Shown: positions 23,334 through 33,258 of the stretch, in pieces
How the letters are laid out: the number at the start of each line of letters is the position of its first letter
Numbering within the stretch: position 1 is the stretch's first letter
From: Salinisphaera sp. G21_0
GTDB taxonomy: Bacteria; Pseudomonadota; Gammaproteobacteria; Pseudomonadales; Endozoicomonadaceae
DNA: 64,000 nt
Assembly (NCBI RefSeq): GCF_017744115.1
Contig: NZ_JAGHQW010000005.1
Span: 1 to 64,000 of the forward strand
Direction of reading: 5' to 3'
Notes under the pieces: generated by a model
Databases searched by the model: none
What the model saw: the letters and a program-made list of their open reading frames with translations, nothing else
Told to the model about the DNA's origin: nothing
Position numbers and translations under genes: made by a program

Positions 23334-25949
23334 ATGGCCGGGAAAAAGCAGGCTGGAAAAACTGTAAATAAAGATGCAGTTGTTCAGGATGTTGATGCTC
23401 AGATTAATGCGTTAATTGAGCGGGCAATGGTGGCAAGGGAGAAGTTTCTCAAGCTGACTCAGGAAGATGTCGACAGGGTCACCAGGGCTATGGCTCTGGC
23501 GGGTCAGGCAGCTCATATGGAGCTGGCTCGAATGGCTGTTGAGGAGACCGGTCGTGGTATCCTGGAAGATAAGGTGACCAAAAACATCTTTGCCACCGAG
23601 TACGTTTACCACTCCATCAAGTACGATAAGACCGTAGGCGTTATTGAAGACAACGCTGAAGAAGATTTCATGCTGGTTGCTGAGCCTGTAGGTATTGTGT
23701 GTGGGGTTACTCCGGTGACTAACCCGACCTCCACCACCATGTTCAAGTCCATTATTTCTACCAAAACCCGTAACCCGATTATTTTTGCCTTCCACCCTTC
23801 GGCACAGAAGTGTTCCAGTGAAGCTGCCCGGATTGTTCGTGATGCGGCGGTTGCGGCCGGTGCTCCTGAAGATTGTGTGCTGTGGGTCGAGTACCCTTCC
23901 ATTGAAGCGACTCAGAAGCTGATGACCCACCCTGAAGTTGCCGTTATTCTGGCGACCGGTGGCTCCGGCATGGTGCGCGCAGCTTACTCTTCCGGCAAGC
24001 CTGCCCTGGGCGTAGGTTCTGGTAACGTGCCTTGCATTATTGACCAGTCAGCAGATATCAAACAGGCCTGTAATGACCTGGTTATGTCCAAGAGCTTTGA
24101 TAATGGCATGATCTGCGCATCCGAGCAGGCCGCGATTGTTCATCAGTCGGTTTATAAAGAGGTGGTCAAAGAGCTGAAGTCCCAGAATGTGTACTTCACT
24201 ACGCCGGAGGAAACCGGGCGACTGGCTGAAGTGGTCATTCATGACGGTCATGTAAACAGTAAGATTGTTGGCATGAAGCCTTCTTATATTGCCGGACTCG
24301 CCGGTATCAAGGTGCCTGAGAATACCCGTATTCTGGCCGCAGAAATTGAGGGTGTCGGTCCTGAGTTCCCGCTGTCCCGGGAAAAGCTCTCTCCGGTTTT
24401 GGGAGTGCTTAAGGCTAAAGATGCCCATCATGCTGTTGAGCTGGCGGATCAGATGTTGAACTTTGGCGGTCTTGGACATTCTGCTGTGTTGCATGCCCAG
24501 GATAACCAGGTGATTGATGAGTTCTCTCTGGCCATGAAAGCCGGTCGTATCATTATCAACTCACCAAGTACCCACGGTGCCATTGGTGATATTTACAACA
24601 CCAATATGCCTTCCCTGACTCTGGGTTGTGGTACCTACGGTGGTAACAGTACCACCTCCAACGTATCTGCGGTAAACCTGATCAATGTCAAGCGTGTCGC
24701 CAAGCGCCGGGTCAATATGCAATGGTTTAAACTTCCCGAAAAGATTTACTTCGAGGCCAACTCTCTTCAGTACCTTGAAAAGATGCAAGACATCTCTCGT
24801 GTATTTATTGTTACTGATGAGATTATTCAGTCCCTGGGTTATGTGGATAAAATCCTCTACCACCTGAGAAAGCGTACCGTGCCGGTTCAGGTTGAAATTT
24901 TCAATCAGGTTGAGCCTGATCCAAGTCTGGAGACCGTTCGCAATGGTGCCCGGGAAATGGCACGGTTTAACCCGGATGTGATCATTGCCCTGGGCGGTGG
25001 TTCACCGATTGATGCGGCCAAGGGAATGTGGCTTTTCTATGAACAGCCGGATGCTGACTTTGCCGGTATGGCCCAGAAATTCCTGGATATCCGCAAGCGA
25101 GTCTATAAATTCCCGCATCTGGGTAAGAAGGCGAAGCTGGTTGCGATTCCGACCACTTCCGGTACCGGTTCTGAGGTAACGTCCTTCGCCGTTATTACCG
25201 ATAAGGAAAAAGGTGCCAAGTACCCACTGGCTGACTATGAGCTGACTCCGGATGTGGCGATTATTGACCCTAACCTGGTACTGACTGTTCCGAAGAAAGT
25301 GACAGCAGATACCGGCCTGGATGTGCTCACTCACGCCATGGAAGCTTATGTGTCCATCATGGCTTCAGACTACACCGATGCTCTGGCGATGAAAGCGATT
25401 CAGCTGGTCTTCGATTATCTGCCGCAGTCTTATGAAACCGCTGACCGAAAAGCTCGGGAGAAAATGCACAATGCGTCCTGTATTGCCGGCATGGCATTTG
25501 CCAACGCCTTCCTGGGCGTCAACCATGCGATTGCCCATAAGCTGGGTAATGAATTGCATATTTCTCACGGCCAGGCCAATGCGGTGTTATTGCCTCACGT
25601 GATTGAGTATAACGGCTGCCCTAATCCCACCAAGGTGGCGTCATTCCCGAAATATCAGTATTACATTGCCCACGAAAAGTATGCTGAGATTGCCAAAATG
25701 CTCGGCCTGCCTGCCAAAACGCCGGAAGAGGGGGTTAAATCCCTGGCCAATGCGGTTCGTGATTTGATGAAGCGCCTGGATATGCCTGCTTCTCTTCAGG
25801 AGATTGGTGTGGATGAGTCTCTGTTCAAGAGTAAAATCAGCATGCTGGCTAACCACGCCTTTGAAGATCAGACCACAACGGCGAATCCTCGTTTGCCATT
25901 GATTTCTGAGCTGGAAGAGCTGCTCACCAAGGCTTATTACGGCAAATAA
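23334..25949 (+). CDS. adhE: Bifunctional acetaldehyde-CoA/alcohol dehydrogenase AdhE
   Basis: The 871-residue fusion reduces acetyl-CoA to acetaldehyde and then to ethanol, regenerating NAD+ in fermentation. The N-terminal aldehyde dehydrogenase half contains FDNGMICASEQAAIVH, with the catalytic Cys, and TGGSGMVRAA. The C-terminal iron-dependent alcohol dehydrogenase half starts near residue 450 and contains ALGGGSPIDAAKGMW (NAD binding), TTSGTGSEVT, and the iron ligands in HAMEAYVS, NHAIAHKLG and HGQANAVLLPH. The length is typical and no defect is seen. The protein normally forms long filaments called spirosomes. A terminator follows closely. Confidence 0.97.
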   Translation: MAGKKQAGKTVNKDAVVQDVDAQINALIERAMVAREKFLKLTQEDVDRVTRAMALAGQAAHMELARMAVEETGRGILEDKVTKNIFATEYVYHSIKYDKTVGVIEDNAEEDFMLVAEPVGIVCGVTPVTNPTSTTMFKSIISTKTRNPIIFAFHPSAQKCSSEAARIVRDAAVAAGAPEDCVLWVEYPSIEATQKLMTHPEVAVILATGGSGMVRAAYSSGKPALGVGSGNVPCIIDQSADIKQACNDLVMSKSFDNGMICASEQAAIVHQSVYKEVVKELKSQNVYFTTPEETGRLAEVVIHDGHVNSKIVGMKPSYIAGLAGIKVPENTRILAAEIEGVGPEFPLSREKLSPVLGVLKAKDAHHAVELADQMLNFGGLGHSAVLHAQDNQVIDEFSLAMKAGRIIINSPSTHGAIGDIYNTNMPSLTLGCGTYGGNSTTSNVSAVNLINVKRVAKRRVNMQWFKLPEKIYFEANSLQYLEKMQDISRVFIVTDEIIQSLGYVDKILYHLRKRTVPVQVEIFNQVEPDPSLETVRNGAREMARFNPDVIIALGGGSPIDAAKGMWLFYEQPDADFAGMAQKFLDIRKRVYKFPHLGKKAKLVAIPTTSGTGSEVTSFAVITDKEKGAKYPLADYELTPDVAIIDPNLVLTVPKKVTADTGLDVLTHAMEAYVSIMASDYTDALAMKAIQLVFDYLPQSYETADRKAREKMHNASCIAGMAFANAFLGVNHAIAHKLGNELHISHGQANAVLLPHVIEYNGCPNPTKVASFPKYQYYIAHEKYAEIAKMLGLPAKTPEEGVKSLANAVRDLMKRLDMPASLQEIGVDESLFKSKISMLANHAFEDQTTTANPRLPLISELEELLTKAYYGK

Positions 25950-25970
25950 CCTTCGACTGAAACAGGTCGT

Positions 25971-26007
25971 ATGCCTCTAATCAGAGCTTGGTTAGAGGCA
26001 TTTTTTT
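25971..26007 (+). terminator. Terminator of adhE
   Basis: ATGCCTCTAA and TTAGAGGCAT form a perfect 10-bp stem around an 11-base loop, followed by seven T residues, 21 bases after the adhE stop. Confidence 0.92.
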
Positions 26008-26019
26008 ATGGTGCAGTTG

Positions 26020-26313
26020 TTATTGGCTGTGGGTTAGTCCATCCCAGAAGGCTTTCATTTTGTCCATCAGAGACTGGCCTGCATCTTTTGCCTGTGTGGC
26101 AAGTTTTCCCGCTGACTCCTTGCCTTGTTCCAGTTCACAGGCTGTTCGCTCTCCCAGGCATTGAGCTTTGCAAGTGCTGCTGTCCTGCTCATTGATAAGG
26201 CTCGATGCCTTGCATTTGGCTTCACAAACCGATTGCTTTTGCTCACAATTCAGCACTTCGGCGGTTATCGTGGAAGAAAAAATCAGCATCCCGGCAATAA
26301 ATAGCTGTTTCAT
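26020..26313 (-). CDS. Small cysteine-rich periplasmic protein
   Basis: The 97-residue protein has a signal peptide (MKQLFIAGMLIFSSTITA) and a mature part with six cysteines. They are spaced as C-x6-C-x3-C, then C-x3-C and C, in NCEQKQSVCEAKC, TCKAQC and ACELEQ. An amphipathic helical tail follows. The pairing suggests a small helical disulfide-bonded protein. I recognise no function. It converges on adhE, sharing its terminator region. Confidence 0.65.
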   Translation of the reverse strand: MKQLFIAGMLIFSSTITAEVLNCEQKQSVCEAKCKASSLINEQDSSTCKAQCLGERTACELEQGKESAGKLATQAKDAGQSLMDKMKAFWDGLTHSQ

Positions 26314-27499
26314 AAAAGACCAATATTAATAAACGGTAAGAAGAATGATATTACCAGTTTACTTGATGTTGAGGGTCTGGGTATCAGCAGAAAAATTGAT
26401 TTGTTGTGTTTTGTGATGTTATTAAGTGTTTAATTTTTTTGTGTCTGTTTCTGTGGTTATATTTTTTATTTATAAAAAATGAAGTATTTGATGAATCTAC
26501 TCATAACCAGTCAGATTGCCTGACGTTTAAAAATGACTGATTACAAAAAAATTACATTTTTTTGGTGGTGAAAGGGTCATAGATTTACTGATTTTCTGCT
26601 TTCTGTCTTGTAAATATGTTTTTTTGGTTGTTGTTTTTTGATGGGATGGAACATTTGTCTCTGTTGGTGTGCTTGTTAATGGATCATATTGCTTAAATTT
26701 GGATTTTTTTGTTTTCAACCCTGAGTTACGGCAGCTTTGGGATATTTTAAGCTTATCTCTTCAGATACGTAGGTGATTTCTGTCGTTTTTCTATTATTGA
26801 ATAGTTCGTCAGAGTCTTGTGATTAGAACTCTGTGGTCACTGATTCATGTTCATATTTGATAATGTCGATAAATAAGATCTTGCGTTGGTGTAGCGGTGA
26901 GTGGGTCTGTAATGGGCTTGACTAGCGGGATTACAGTCCGCATTATCCCTATAGGTAAAGGTGCTGATCTGAATGTATGATGAAAACGGATCTTGCTGAC
27001 TGGTTAAGACAGCGTAGTAGTGTGGTTCGTTGGGAGTACATATAAGGATTCGGAATCAATCAAAACTGTAACGGCTTTGCTGAATTCCGGTTTTTCGATC
27101 AAACTCTATATCACACTGGTGACCTATGAAGCTAACCAGTGGCTTCGACAATCGGTTGATCCCGGATGGGAAGCGGTGTGAAATTATGTGTTATGTGTTG
27201 TTTTCTTTTGCATATTTGTAACTCCGTACCACCAAGAAGTCAACCCTTGTCCGTAAGTTTATGTGCTTCAGGGATACAAGTCCTGTGGAGTGGGTTTCGA
27301 AATGCGGCAGCTAACCAGTGTTGTCGTTTGTTTTTAGTGTTGCTGTAGCTATGTAAAAGCTGTGATCTGCCGTTAAACCCTGTAGTTAAGTGTTCGGGTT
27401 TTTCGATAGGTGTATTTACTGTGCTGCATTCGCTGTCGAAATCCTTTTTACTAGAGGCAGGGCGGTAATTCCGCTTTGATTAACGGTATTGGAGACATC
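26314..27499. other. Large noncoding interval before gapA
   Basis: This interval of 1186 bases is AT-rich with no supported gene. A 63-codon reverse frame (26527-26718) is Lys/Thr-rich and probably chance. The half nearer gapA (about 26880-27340) has more mixed composition, so a small RNA or a relic gene could sit there, but I see no diagnostic structure. Confidence 0.5.
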
Positions 27500-28507
27500 A
27501 TGATCAAGATTGCTATTAATGGCTACGGCCGTATCGGTCGCAACGTACTGCGCGCACTTTACGAAGCTGGCCGTCGCGATGAATACCAGATTGTTGCCAT
27601 TAATGATCTGGGTGACACCAAAATCAATACTCACCTGACTAAGTACGACACCGTTCATGGCCGTTTCAACGCACAGGTTGAAGAAGGCGAAGGTGCTCTG
27701 TTCGTAAACGGTGACGAAATCAAGACTTTCTCTGAGCGTGACCCATCAAAGCTGCCATGGGGCGAGCTGGGTGTTGACGTTGTCTTTGAATGTACTGGTG
27801 TTTTCCGTTCCAAAGATTCCTGCAAGCCACACCTGGATGCTGGTGCCAAGAAAGTTATCATTTCTGCGCCTGGCTCAAACGTTGACGCTACCATCGTTTA
27901 CGGTGTGAACCACGACACTCTGACTGCAGATATGACCGTTATTTCTAACGCATCCTGCACCACTAACTGTCTGGCTCCTATCGCCAAGCCTCTGAACGAC
28001 GCTCTGGGCATTGATAAGGGTCTGATGACCACTATCCACGCTTACACTAACGACCAGCGTCTGAGCGATGTATACCACTCTGACCTGTACCGTGCCCGTG
28101 CCGCTGCCATGAATATGATTCCAACAGCTACCGGTGCTGCTGCTGCTGTTGGTGAAGTTGTTCCTGAACTGAAAGGCAAGTTCGACGGCATGGCGGTTCG
28201 CGTACCGACCATCAACGTTTCTCTGGTTGACCTGAGCTTCGTTGCTGCACGTGAAACCACAGTTGAAGAAGTGAACGAAATCATTGCTATTGCTGCCAAG
28301 TCCAACCCGGCCATGGCAACTGTTCTGTCTGTGAACAACGAAGAGCTGGTTTCCATGGACTTCAATCACAGTCCGTTCTCTTCCAACTTCGATGCTACTC
28401 AGACTCGTGTTCTGGGCAACCTGGTTAAGGTTATGTCCTGGTACGACAACGAGTGGGGCTTCTCCAACCGTATGCTGGATACGGCCAAGGCATTGATGAA
28501 CGCGTAA
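27500..28507 (+). CDS. gapA: Glyceraldehyde-3-phosphate dehydrogenase, type I
   Basis: The 335-residue enzyme oxidises glyceraldehyde 3-phosphate with NAD+ and phosphate. It opens with the NAD-binding [15 protein letters not shown] and carries the catalytic Cys in [13 protein letters not shown], the catalytic His in [11 protein letters not shown], and [12 protein letters not shown] at the C-terminus. The ATG at 27500 has GGAG at six bases and is preferred over the in-frame upstream codon at 27476. Pyruvate kinase and phosphofructokinase genes follow in the same direction. Confidence 0.97.
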   Translation: MIKIAINGYGRIGRNVLRALYEAGRRDEYQIVAINDLGDTKINTHLTKYDTVHGRFNAQVEEGEGALFVNGDEIKTFSERDPSKLPWGELGVDVVFECTGVFRSKDSCKPHLDAGAKKVIISAPGSNVDATIVYGVNHDTLTADMTVISNASCTTNCLAPIAKPLNDALGIDKGLMTTIHAYTNDQRLSDVYHSDLYRARAAAMNMIPTATGAAAAVGEVVPELKGKFDGMAVRVPTINVSLVDLSFVAARETTVEEVNEIIAIAAKSNPAMATVLSVNNEELVSMDFNHSPFSSNFDATQTRVLGNLVKVMSWYDNEWGFSNRMLDTAKALMNA

Positions 28508-28743
28508 GGCATTCACACAGTGAACTCAACACAGGCTCGTTTAACGGGCCTGTGCTGGTTACGATAAATGAGATAAGTAGTTTCAGGCTGTTGGTAAACA
28601 AAGAGAAGACAGTGCTACGGGGCAAGATGGCTCCTATACTCTAACGGCACTTTCTTCTTTTGTTTGCACTCCGTTCAATACATTCGTCCTGCAGAGCAGA
28701 GGTGTACAGGTTGTGAACGGCTGCCGTGCACATCATTAATCCA

Positions 28744-28782
28744 TTAAGTAGTTGGCCAAATTTCATTTGGTTAACTACTTAA
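28744..28782. promoter_or_regulatory. Long hairpin upstream of pyk
   Basis: TTAAGTAGTTGGCCAAAT (28744-28761) and ATTTGGTTAACTACTTAA (28765-28782) pair over 18 positions around a 3-base TTC loop. All are Watson-Crick pairs except two that would be G-U in RNA. No T run follows, so it is not a simple terminator. It could be an operator for a dimeric regulator or an mRNA stabilising or attenuating structure ahead of pyk. Confidence 0.6.
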
Positions 28783-28863
28783 GGCCTGTCGCTTGCTGTA
28801 ATGACTCCGGTGGAGGCTGAAGGCTCCCACGACAGCGGCGGGTTCACAAGCGAGAGGATTATT

Positions 28864-30297
28864 ATGCTCAGACGCACAAAAATTGTGGCAACCCTGGGGC
28901 CTGCAACAGAATCTGAAGAACAACTGCAAAAGCTGATTGAAGCTGGCGTCAACGTTGTTCGCCTCAACTTCTCCCACGGTGATCCGGAAGATCACAAAGC
29001 CCGTGCCAAAACCATTCGTGAAATTGCTGAAAGGCTGAACCGTCCGGTTGCTATCCTGGGTGATCTGCAGGGGCCAAAGATTCGCATTGGCCGTTTCCAG
29101 AATGGCAAGATTCACCTTCCGGATGGCGCAACCTTTCACCTGGATGCCAGCCTTCCCATTGATGATGGCGATGAAACCCAGGTGGGGCTCGGTTATAAAG
29201 ATCTGCCAAACGACTGCAAGGTTGGTGACATACTGCTGCTTGATGACGGACGGATCAGCCTGAAAGTCATGGCGATTGATGGTCCGTGCATTAAAACCAA
29301 AGCGATCAATGGTGGCGAGCTGTCCAACAACAAGGGCATTAACCTTCAGGGTGGTGGTCTTTCTGCGGCGGCATTAACGGAAAAAGATAAGCAGGACATC
29401 CTTCTGGCGGCTGAGCTGGAAGTGGACTATCTGGCCGTATCTTTTGTTCGTCACGCCAGTGATGTTGAAGAAGCCCGTCGTTTACTTCGCGAAGCTGGCG
29501 GAACCGCCGCTATACTGTCCAAGATCGAGCGGGCTGAGGTGGTGAACGACCATGATCTACTGGCTGAAGTTATTTCTGCATCCGATGCCGTGATGGTTGC
29601 CCGTGGTGACCTGGGGGTCGAAATTGGTGATCCTGAGCTGATTGGTGCCCAGAAGCACTTGATTAATGAAGCCCGTCGTTTGAATAAGCCGGTCATTACC
29701 GCCACTCAGATGATGGAGTCCATGATTCACAACACGCAACCAACCCGGGCAGAAGTGTTTGACGTCGCCAATGCGGTACTGGATGGCACTGATGCCGTGA
29801 TGTTGTCCGGCGAAACCGCCACCGGTAAGCGCCCGGATGAAGTGGTCAAGGCCATGAGTCGCATTTGTCTCGGTGCTGAAAAACAGTCCGTTGAGTACAT
29901 GACAGAGCGCCGCATTGGTCAGTTTACCAATATTGATGAGGCCATCGCTCAGGCAACCCTGTTTGCGGCTAACCATCAGAGTGACGTTAAGGCCATCGTC
30001 TGTCTGACGAAAAGTGGTGCCACACCCTTGTGGATGTCCAGAATCAATACCCGCCTTCCTATTTTTGCCCTGACGCGTTACCAGACTACCGAGCGCCGGG
30101 TTGCCCTGTATCGTGGCGTGGAAGCGGTGGCGTTTGACAGTGGTACTGAGTACGGCCCGGAAGTCAATGGACGTGCAATTAATGTCCTTAAAGAGCGTGG
30201 TCTTCTGGAAGTAGGTGACAAGATTATTCTGACCAAAGGCGAAAGTCAGGAAATCGAAGGTGGTACCAACACCATGCAGATTATCAGCGTAAGCTGA
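28864..30297 (+). CDS. pyk: Pyruvate kinase
   Basis: The 477-residue enzyme converts phosphoenolpyruvate and ADP to pyruvate and ATP. MLRRTKIVATLGPAT is the standard opening. Further motifs are NFSHG, GDLQGPKIRIG, the catalytic ILSKIERAEVV, MVARGDLGVEIG and TATQMMESMI. The ATG at 28864 with GAGAGG upstream is chosen over the in-frame ATG at 28801. It has the form of the PykA type of gammaproteobacteria, but I do not separate PykA from PykF with certainty. It lies 69 bases before pfkA and is probably co-transcribed with it. Confidence 0.96.
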   Translation: MLRRTKIVATLGPATESEEQLQKLIEAGVNVVRLNFSHGDPEDHKARAKTIREIAERLNRPVAILGDLQGPKIRIGRFQNGKIHLPDGATFHLDASLPIDDGDETQVGLGYKDLPNDCKVGDILLLDDGRISLKVMAIDGPCIKTKAINGGELSNNKGINLQGGGLSAAALTEKDKQDILLAAELEVDYLAVSFVRHASDVEEARRLLREAGGTAAILSKIERAEVVNDHDLLAEVISASDAVMVARGDLGVEIGDPELIGAQKHLINEARRLNKPVITATQMMESMIHNTQPTRAEVFDVANAVLDGTDAVMLSGETATGKRPDEVVKAMSRICLGAEKQSVEYMTERRIGQFTNIDEAIAQATLFAANHQSDVKAIVCLTKSGATPLWMSRINTRLPIFALTRYQTTERRVALYRGVEAVAFDSGTEYGPEVNGRAINVLKERGLLEVGDKIILTKGESQEIEGGTNTMQIISVS

Positions 30298-30366
30298 GTC
30301 AACAGAACCTGTTTATTTCTAATTGCTTTACCAGCAGTTAGGCACTTGGAAGGAGAAGAGCCTGGC

Positions 30367-31347
30367 ATGACCGAATTAAAGAGAGTCGGAGTTTTGACTT
30401 CCGGGGGCGACGCTCCCGGTATGAATGCGGCCATCCGTGCCGCTGTTCGTGCCTGTATTTACTACGGTATTGTTCCCGTAGTAATTCAGGAAGGCTACAA
30501 AGGGTTGATTGAAAACCGTATGGACGTGGCGGATGCCCGGACGGTTGCCAATATCATTAATCAGGGGGGGACCTTCCTGAAATCTGCCCGCTGTCAGGAG
30601 TTTCGCACCAAAGAAGGCCGTGTAAAGGCCTACGAAAATGCCCGGGCTGCGGAGCTGGATGGTCTGGTGGTGATCGGTGGTGATGGTTCATTCACCGGTG
30701 CCATGCTGCTGGAAGAAGAGCATGGTCTGCCTTGTATTGGGGTTCCCGGTACCATCGATAATGACATTTACGGGACTGACTTCACCATTGGTTATGACAC
30801 AGCCCTGAATACCGTTGTTGAAGCCATCGATAAGATTCGTGATACCGCAACTTCTCATAACCGCCTGTTCTTCATTGAAGTGATGGGCCGTGATGCCGGC
30901 TTTATTGCTCTGAACACGGGTATTGCTTCCGGTGCAGAGGATATCCTGATTCCTGAGCAGGAAAAGACGGTTGAACTGTTCATGGAATCTTTGCAGAAGA
31001 GCGGCCGTGCGGGCAAAACCTCCAGTATTATTGTGGTTGCTGAAGGTGATCGCAGTGGTGGTGTTTTTGAACTGTCCCGTGCTGTGGAAGAAAACTTTCC
31101 TGAATATGAAGTGAAGGTTACCGTGCTGGGGCATATCCAGCGTGGTGGCAAGCCTAGCTGCTTTGACCGTGTTCTGGCCAGCCGCCTTGGTGTTGCTGCT
31201 GTAGAAGCGCTGCGCAATGGCGACAGTGGTATTATGGTCGGCGTCCGTGACCAGCAGGTGGTGAAAACCCCGCTGGAAAGAGCAATCAGTAAGCACAACC
31301 AGATTGACAATCACCTGATGAAAGTGGCTGAAATCGTTTCGGTTTGA
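30367..31347 (+). CDS. pfkA: 6-phosphofructokinase
   Basis: The 326-residue ATP-dependent kinase commits fructose 6-phosphate to glycolysis. VLTSGGDAPGMNAAIR and VVIGGDGSFTGA bind ATP, GTIDNDIYGTDFTIGYDTAL holds the catalytic Asp and the PFK signature, and GHIQRGGKPSCFDR binds substrate. The ATG at 30367 fits the family. An AAGGAGAAGAG stretch lies 10-20 bases upstream. A terminator follows at 31407. Confidence 0.97.
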   Translation: MTELKRVGVLTSGGDAPGMNAAIRAAVRACIYYGIVPVVIQEGYKGLIENRMDVADARTVANIINQGGTFLKSARCQEFRTKEGRVKAYENARAAELDGLVVIGGDGSFTGAMLLEEEHGLPCIGVPGTIDNDIYGTDFTIGYDTALNTVVEAIDKIRDTATSHNRLFFIEVMGRDAGFIALNTGIASGAEDILIPEQEKTVELFMESLQKSGRAGKTSSIIVVAEGDRSGGVFELSRAVEENFPEYEVKVTVLGHIQRGGKPSCFDRVLASRLGVAAVEALRNGDSGIMVGVRDQQVVKTPLERAISKHNQIDNHLMKVAEIVSV

Positions 31348-31406
31348 TTCTCTGGAGCCCAATGGTTGAATGCTGATCAGCAGATGACTAAAGTTCTTTA
31401 AGTCGG

Positions 31407-31433
31407 AAAAGCCTCTGAACAAGAGGCTTTTTG
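31407..31433 (+). terminator. Terminator after pfkA
   Basis: AAAAGCCTC and GAGGCTTTTT pair around a 7-base loop (TGAACAA) and end in T residues, 60 bases after the pfkA stop. Confidence 0.88.
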
Positions 31434-31534
31434 CTTTCCTCCCAGCCGGTTAGTCCGGTCCCGCATCTGTGAAGCGGTCTCATGCCATGGGCAAGCTTCA
31501 CAGAAGATTGTTGTAACAGCCGCAGGTAACAGTT

Positions 31535-32041
31535 ATGGCTATCTTTGACTCTCTCAAAAAAAGTCTGGGCTTTGGCTCGAATGAGGGAACAGTCCTGAAG
31601 GCACCTTTGACGGGCAAGATTGTTCCCATAGAGGACGTTCCGGATCCGGTGTTTGCCGACAAGGTGGTGGGAGATGGTCTGGCCATTGATCCAACCGGGC
31701 ATATTATGGTCGCGCCCTGTGATGGTGTGATTGGCAAGATTTTTGAAACCAACCATGCTTTCAGTATGGAAACCCCCTCGGGTGTTGAGCTGTTTGTCCA
31801 TTTTGGCATTGACACCGTGGAGCTGAAAGGGGAGGGCTTTAAACGGATTGCGACAGAAGGGCAGCGGATTAAAGCGGGTGATCCTGTGGTTGAAGTGGAT
31901 CTTGGTTTGCTGAAGGACAAGGCGAGAAGTGTGGTAACGCCCATTGTGATCTCCAATATGGACGATGTCAGTCATCTTGAGAAATCCCGCGGGCATGTGC
32001 AGGCTGGGGCTGATACGCTGTTGACTGTATATATGAAGTGA
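31535..32041 (+). CDS. crr: Glucose-specific PTS component EIIA
   Basis: The 168-residue cytoplasmic phosphocarrier passes phosphate from HPr to the IIBC glucose permease and regulates adenylate cyclase and non-PTS permeases. FVHFGIDTVEL carries the phosphorylated His (H89), and THE-like NHAFSMETPSG carries the supporting His (H74). It is usually next to ptsH-ptsI; here it follows pfkA and is separated from ptsG by two unrelated accessory genes. Confidence 0.96.
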   Translation: MAIFDSLKKSLGFGSNEGTVLKAPLTGKIVPIEDVPDPVFADKVVGDGLAIDPTGHIMVAPCDGVIGKIFETNHAFSMETPSGVELFVHFGIDTVELKGEGFKRIATEGQRIKAGDPVVEVDLGLLKDKARSVVTPIVISNMDDVSHLEKSRGHVQAGADTLLTVYMK

Positions 32042-32146
32042 GTCGCTTTCAATGATGGCCAGCCAGGCTGGTTTGGCCATTGACGAAAGTTCGCTTATGC
32101 AAAAACTGTTCAGGCAGGAAAAGTGTCGTGCAGAAACACGACAAAG

Positions 32147-32178
32147 TCAGTTTTTTGGCATATCAGTTTTTTGGCATA
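32147..32178. repeat. 16-bp tandem duplication over a stop codon
   Basis: TCAGTTTTTTGGCATA occurs twice in direct succession (32147-32162 and 32163-32178). The second copy encodes, on the minus strand, the last residues and stop codon of the adjacent gene. The spare copy lies just after it. Confidence 0.9.
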
Positions 32179-33110
32179 AATGAAGGGATTTTCATTTGTT
32201 GAAACCTGGCTATGTTTTCGGCAAATTCTGGCGCGTCCTTATTAGCCATTGCCATCTCAAGGTCGAAAGCGTCAACTTTCAGATCATCACCAACGACACT
32301 GTTGAAGCTTTCTACTGCCTGTTTAAAGTTTGCTTTAGCCACATTAATGTCAGATTCAGACTCTATGTGAGCATTACTTCTATGACCCAGGTCCTGTAAC
32401 TCATTTTTACAATCTTGCATCTGTTTCAGGGTATCGCAAAGGTTGGTAAATTTTTTCTCAGTGTCTGGATTTTTGAGGGCCAGATCTATTGGTTGCTCAA
32501 CATTCTCTGTATTCTCTACAAAGGCAGGGATGTTCATTTGTTTATATTTTGCGGCGTCTTCAGCAAATTCTGGTGAATGTTTATTCGCCATTGTCATCTC
32601 AAGGTCTGAAGCGTCAATTTGTTTATCAGCACTGACGGAGTTATTGAAGCTGTCAACTGCCGCATTAAACTTTGCTTTAGCCCGCTGAAGTCCAAGACTA
32701 CACATTCTGAACTCGTCAGTACCACGCTCCAGGTTTTGTAAATCATTTTTAAAAGTTTGCATCCGTTCCAGATTGGAGCAAAGCTTGTCAAATCTCCTTT
32801 TGATGGCCGCTGGATTGGCCTGTTTTGCTGGCTGCTCAACACTCTTTTCTGTTGCTTGTTGGTCACTGATGGTTGGGCCGTGTTGCTGTGCTGGCTTGTA
32901 CAACTGGGCGTGTCTGGCCCGAATACTGGTTTGTTTGGGTTTTGACGAAAAAAGGGATGACAGGGATGACAGGAATGACTTGAATGTTTTTGGTGTTGTG
33001 ACCTTAAACCCGCGAAAGTCTCCTTCTGATTTATTGGTTTCCGGAGCTTTAACGTCGTTGGTTATCGGTGTCAGGTTGACAGGTTGATGGCCGCCGCCGA
33101 CTCCATGCAT
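32163..33110 (-). CDS. MHGV-family protein with duplicated coiled-coil domain
   Basis: The 315-residue protein begins MHGVGGGHQPVNLTP; the ATG at 33110 has GGGGAG eight bases upstream and agrees with the paralog next door, so the 7-codon-longer frame is rejected. A basic, Ser-rich linker (residues about 30-85) is followed by two homologous helical units of about 100 residues. Each ends D-A-x-D-L-E-M-x-M-A-N-K and P-E-F-A-E followed by QMxIPxF. There is no signal peptide or membrane segment. I do not recognise the family. The common N-terminus could be a secretion or targeting signal; this is inference. Confidence 0.7.
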   Translation of the reverse strand: MHGVGGGHQPVNLTPITNDVKAPETNKSEGDFRGFKVTTPKTFKSFLSSLSSLFSSKPKQTSIRARHAQLYKPAQQHGPTISDQQATEKSVEQPAKQANPAAIKRRFDKLCSNLERMQTFKNDLQNLERGTDEFRMCSLGLQRAKAKFNAAVDSFNNSVSADKQIDASDLEMTMANKHSPEFAEDAAKYKQMNIPAFVENTENVEQPIDLALKNPDTEKKFTNLCDTLKQMQDCKNELQDLGHRSNAHIESESDINVAKANFKQAVESFNSVVGDDLKVDAFDLEMAMANKDAPEFAENIARFQQMKIPSFMPKN

Positions 33111-33188
33111 CGCAGTGTCTCCCCAGCACAATTAAGAAGATAGTGAAATATAGTCTATTTGTCGGCCTGTATGGCTAATGAATGAGTG

Positions 33189-33258
33189 CAAGCCAGAAGG
33201 TATCTTTGACGGGAATGAATGTTCCCATAAAGGATGTTTCAAATCCCGTGTTGGCTAG
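33189..33258 (+). pseudogene. Decayed copy of the start of crr
   Basis: The forward strand reads KVSLTGMNVPIKDVSNPVLA, which aligns with crr residues 22-41 (KAPLTGKIVPIEDVPDPVFA). At DNA level about three quarters of the bases match crr 31599-31661. There is no start and the similarity ends at the neighbouring gene. It lies between the two MHGV paralogs, so the duplication that produced the second paralog probably also copied the crr 5' region. Confidence 0.75.

Noticed and set aside
26527-26718. Lys/Thr-rich reverse frame before gapA
   Set aside because: Its composition is explained by AT-rich DNA; no start signal and no family.
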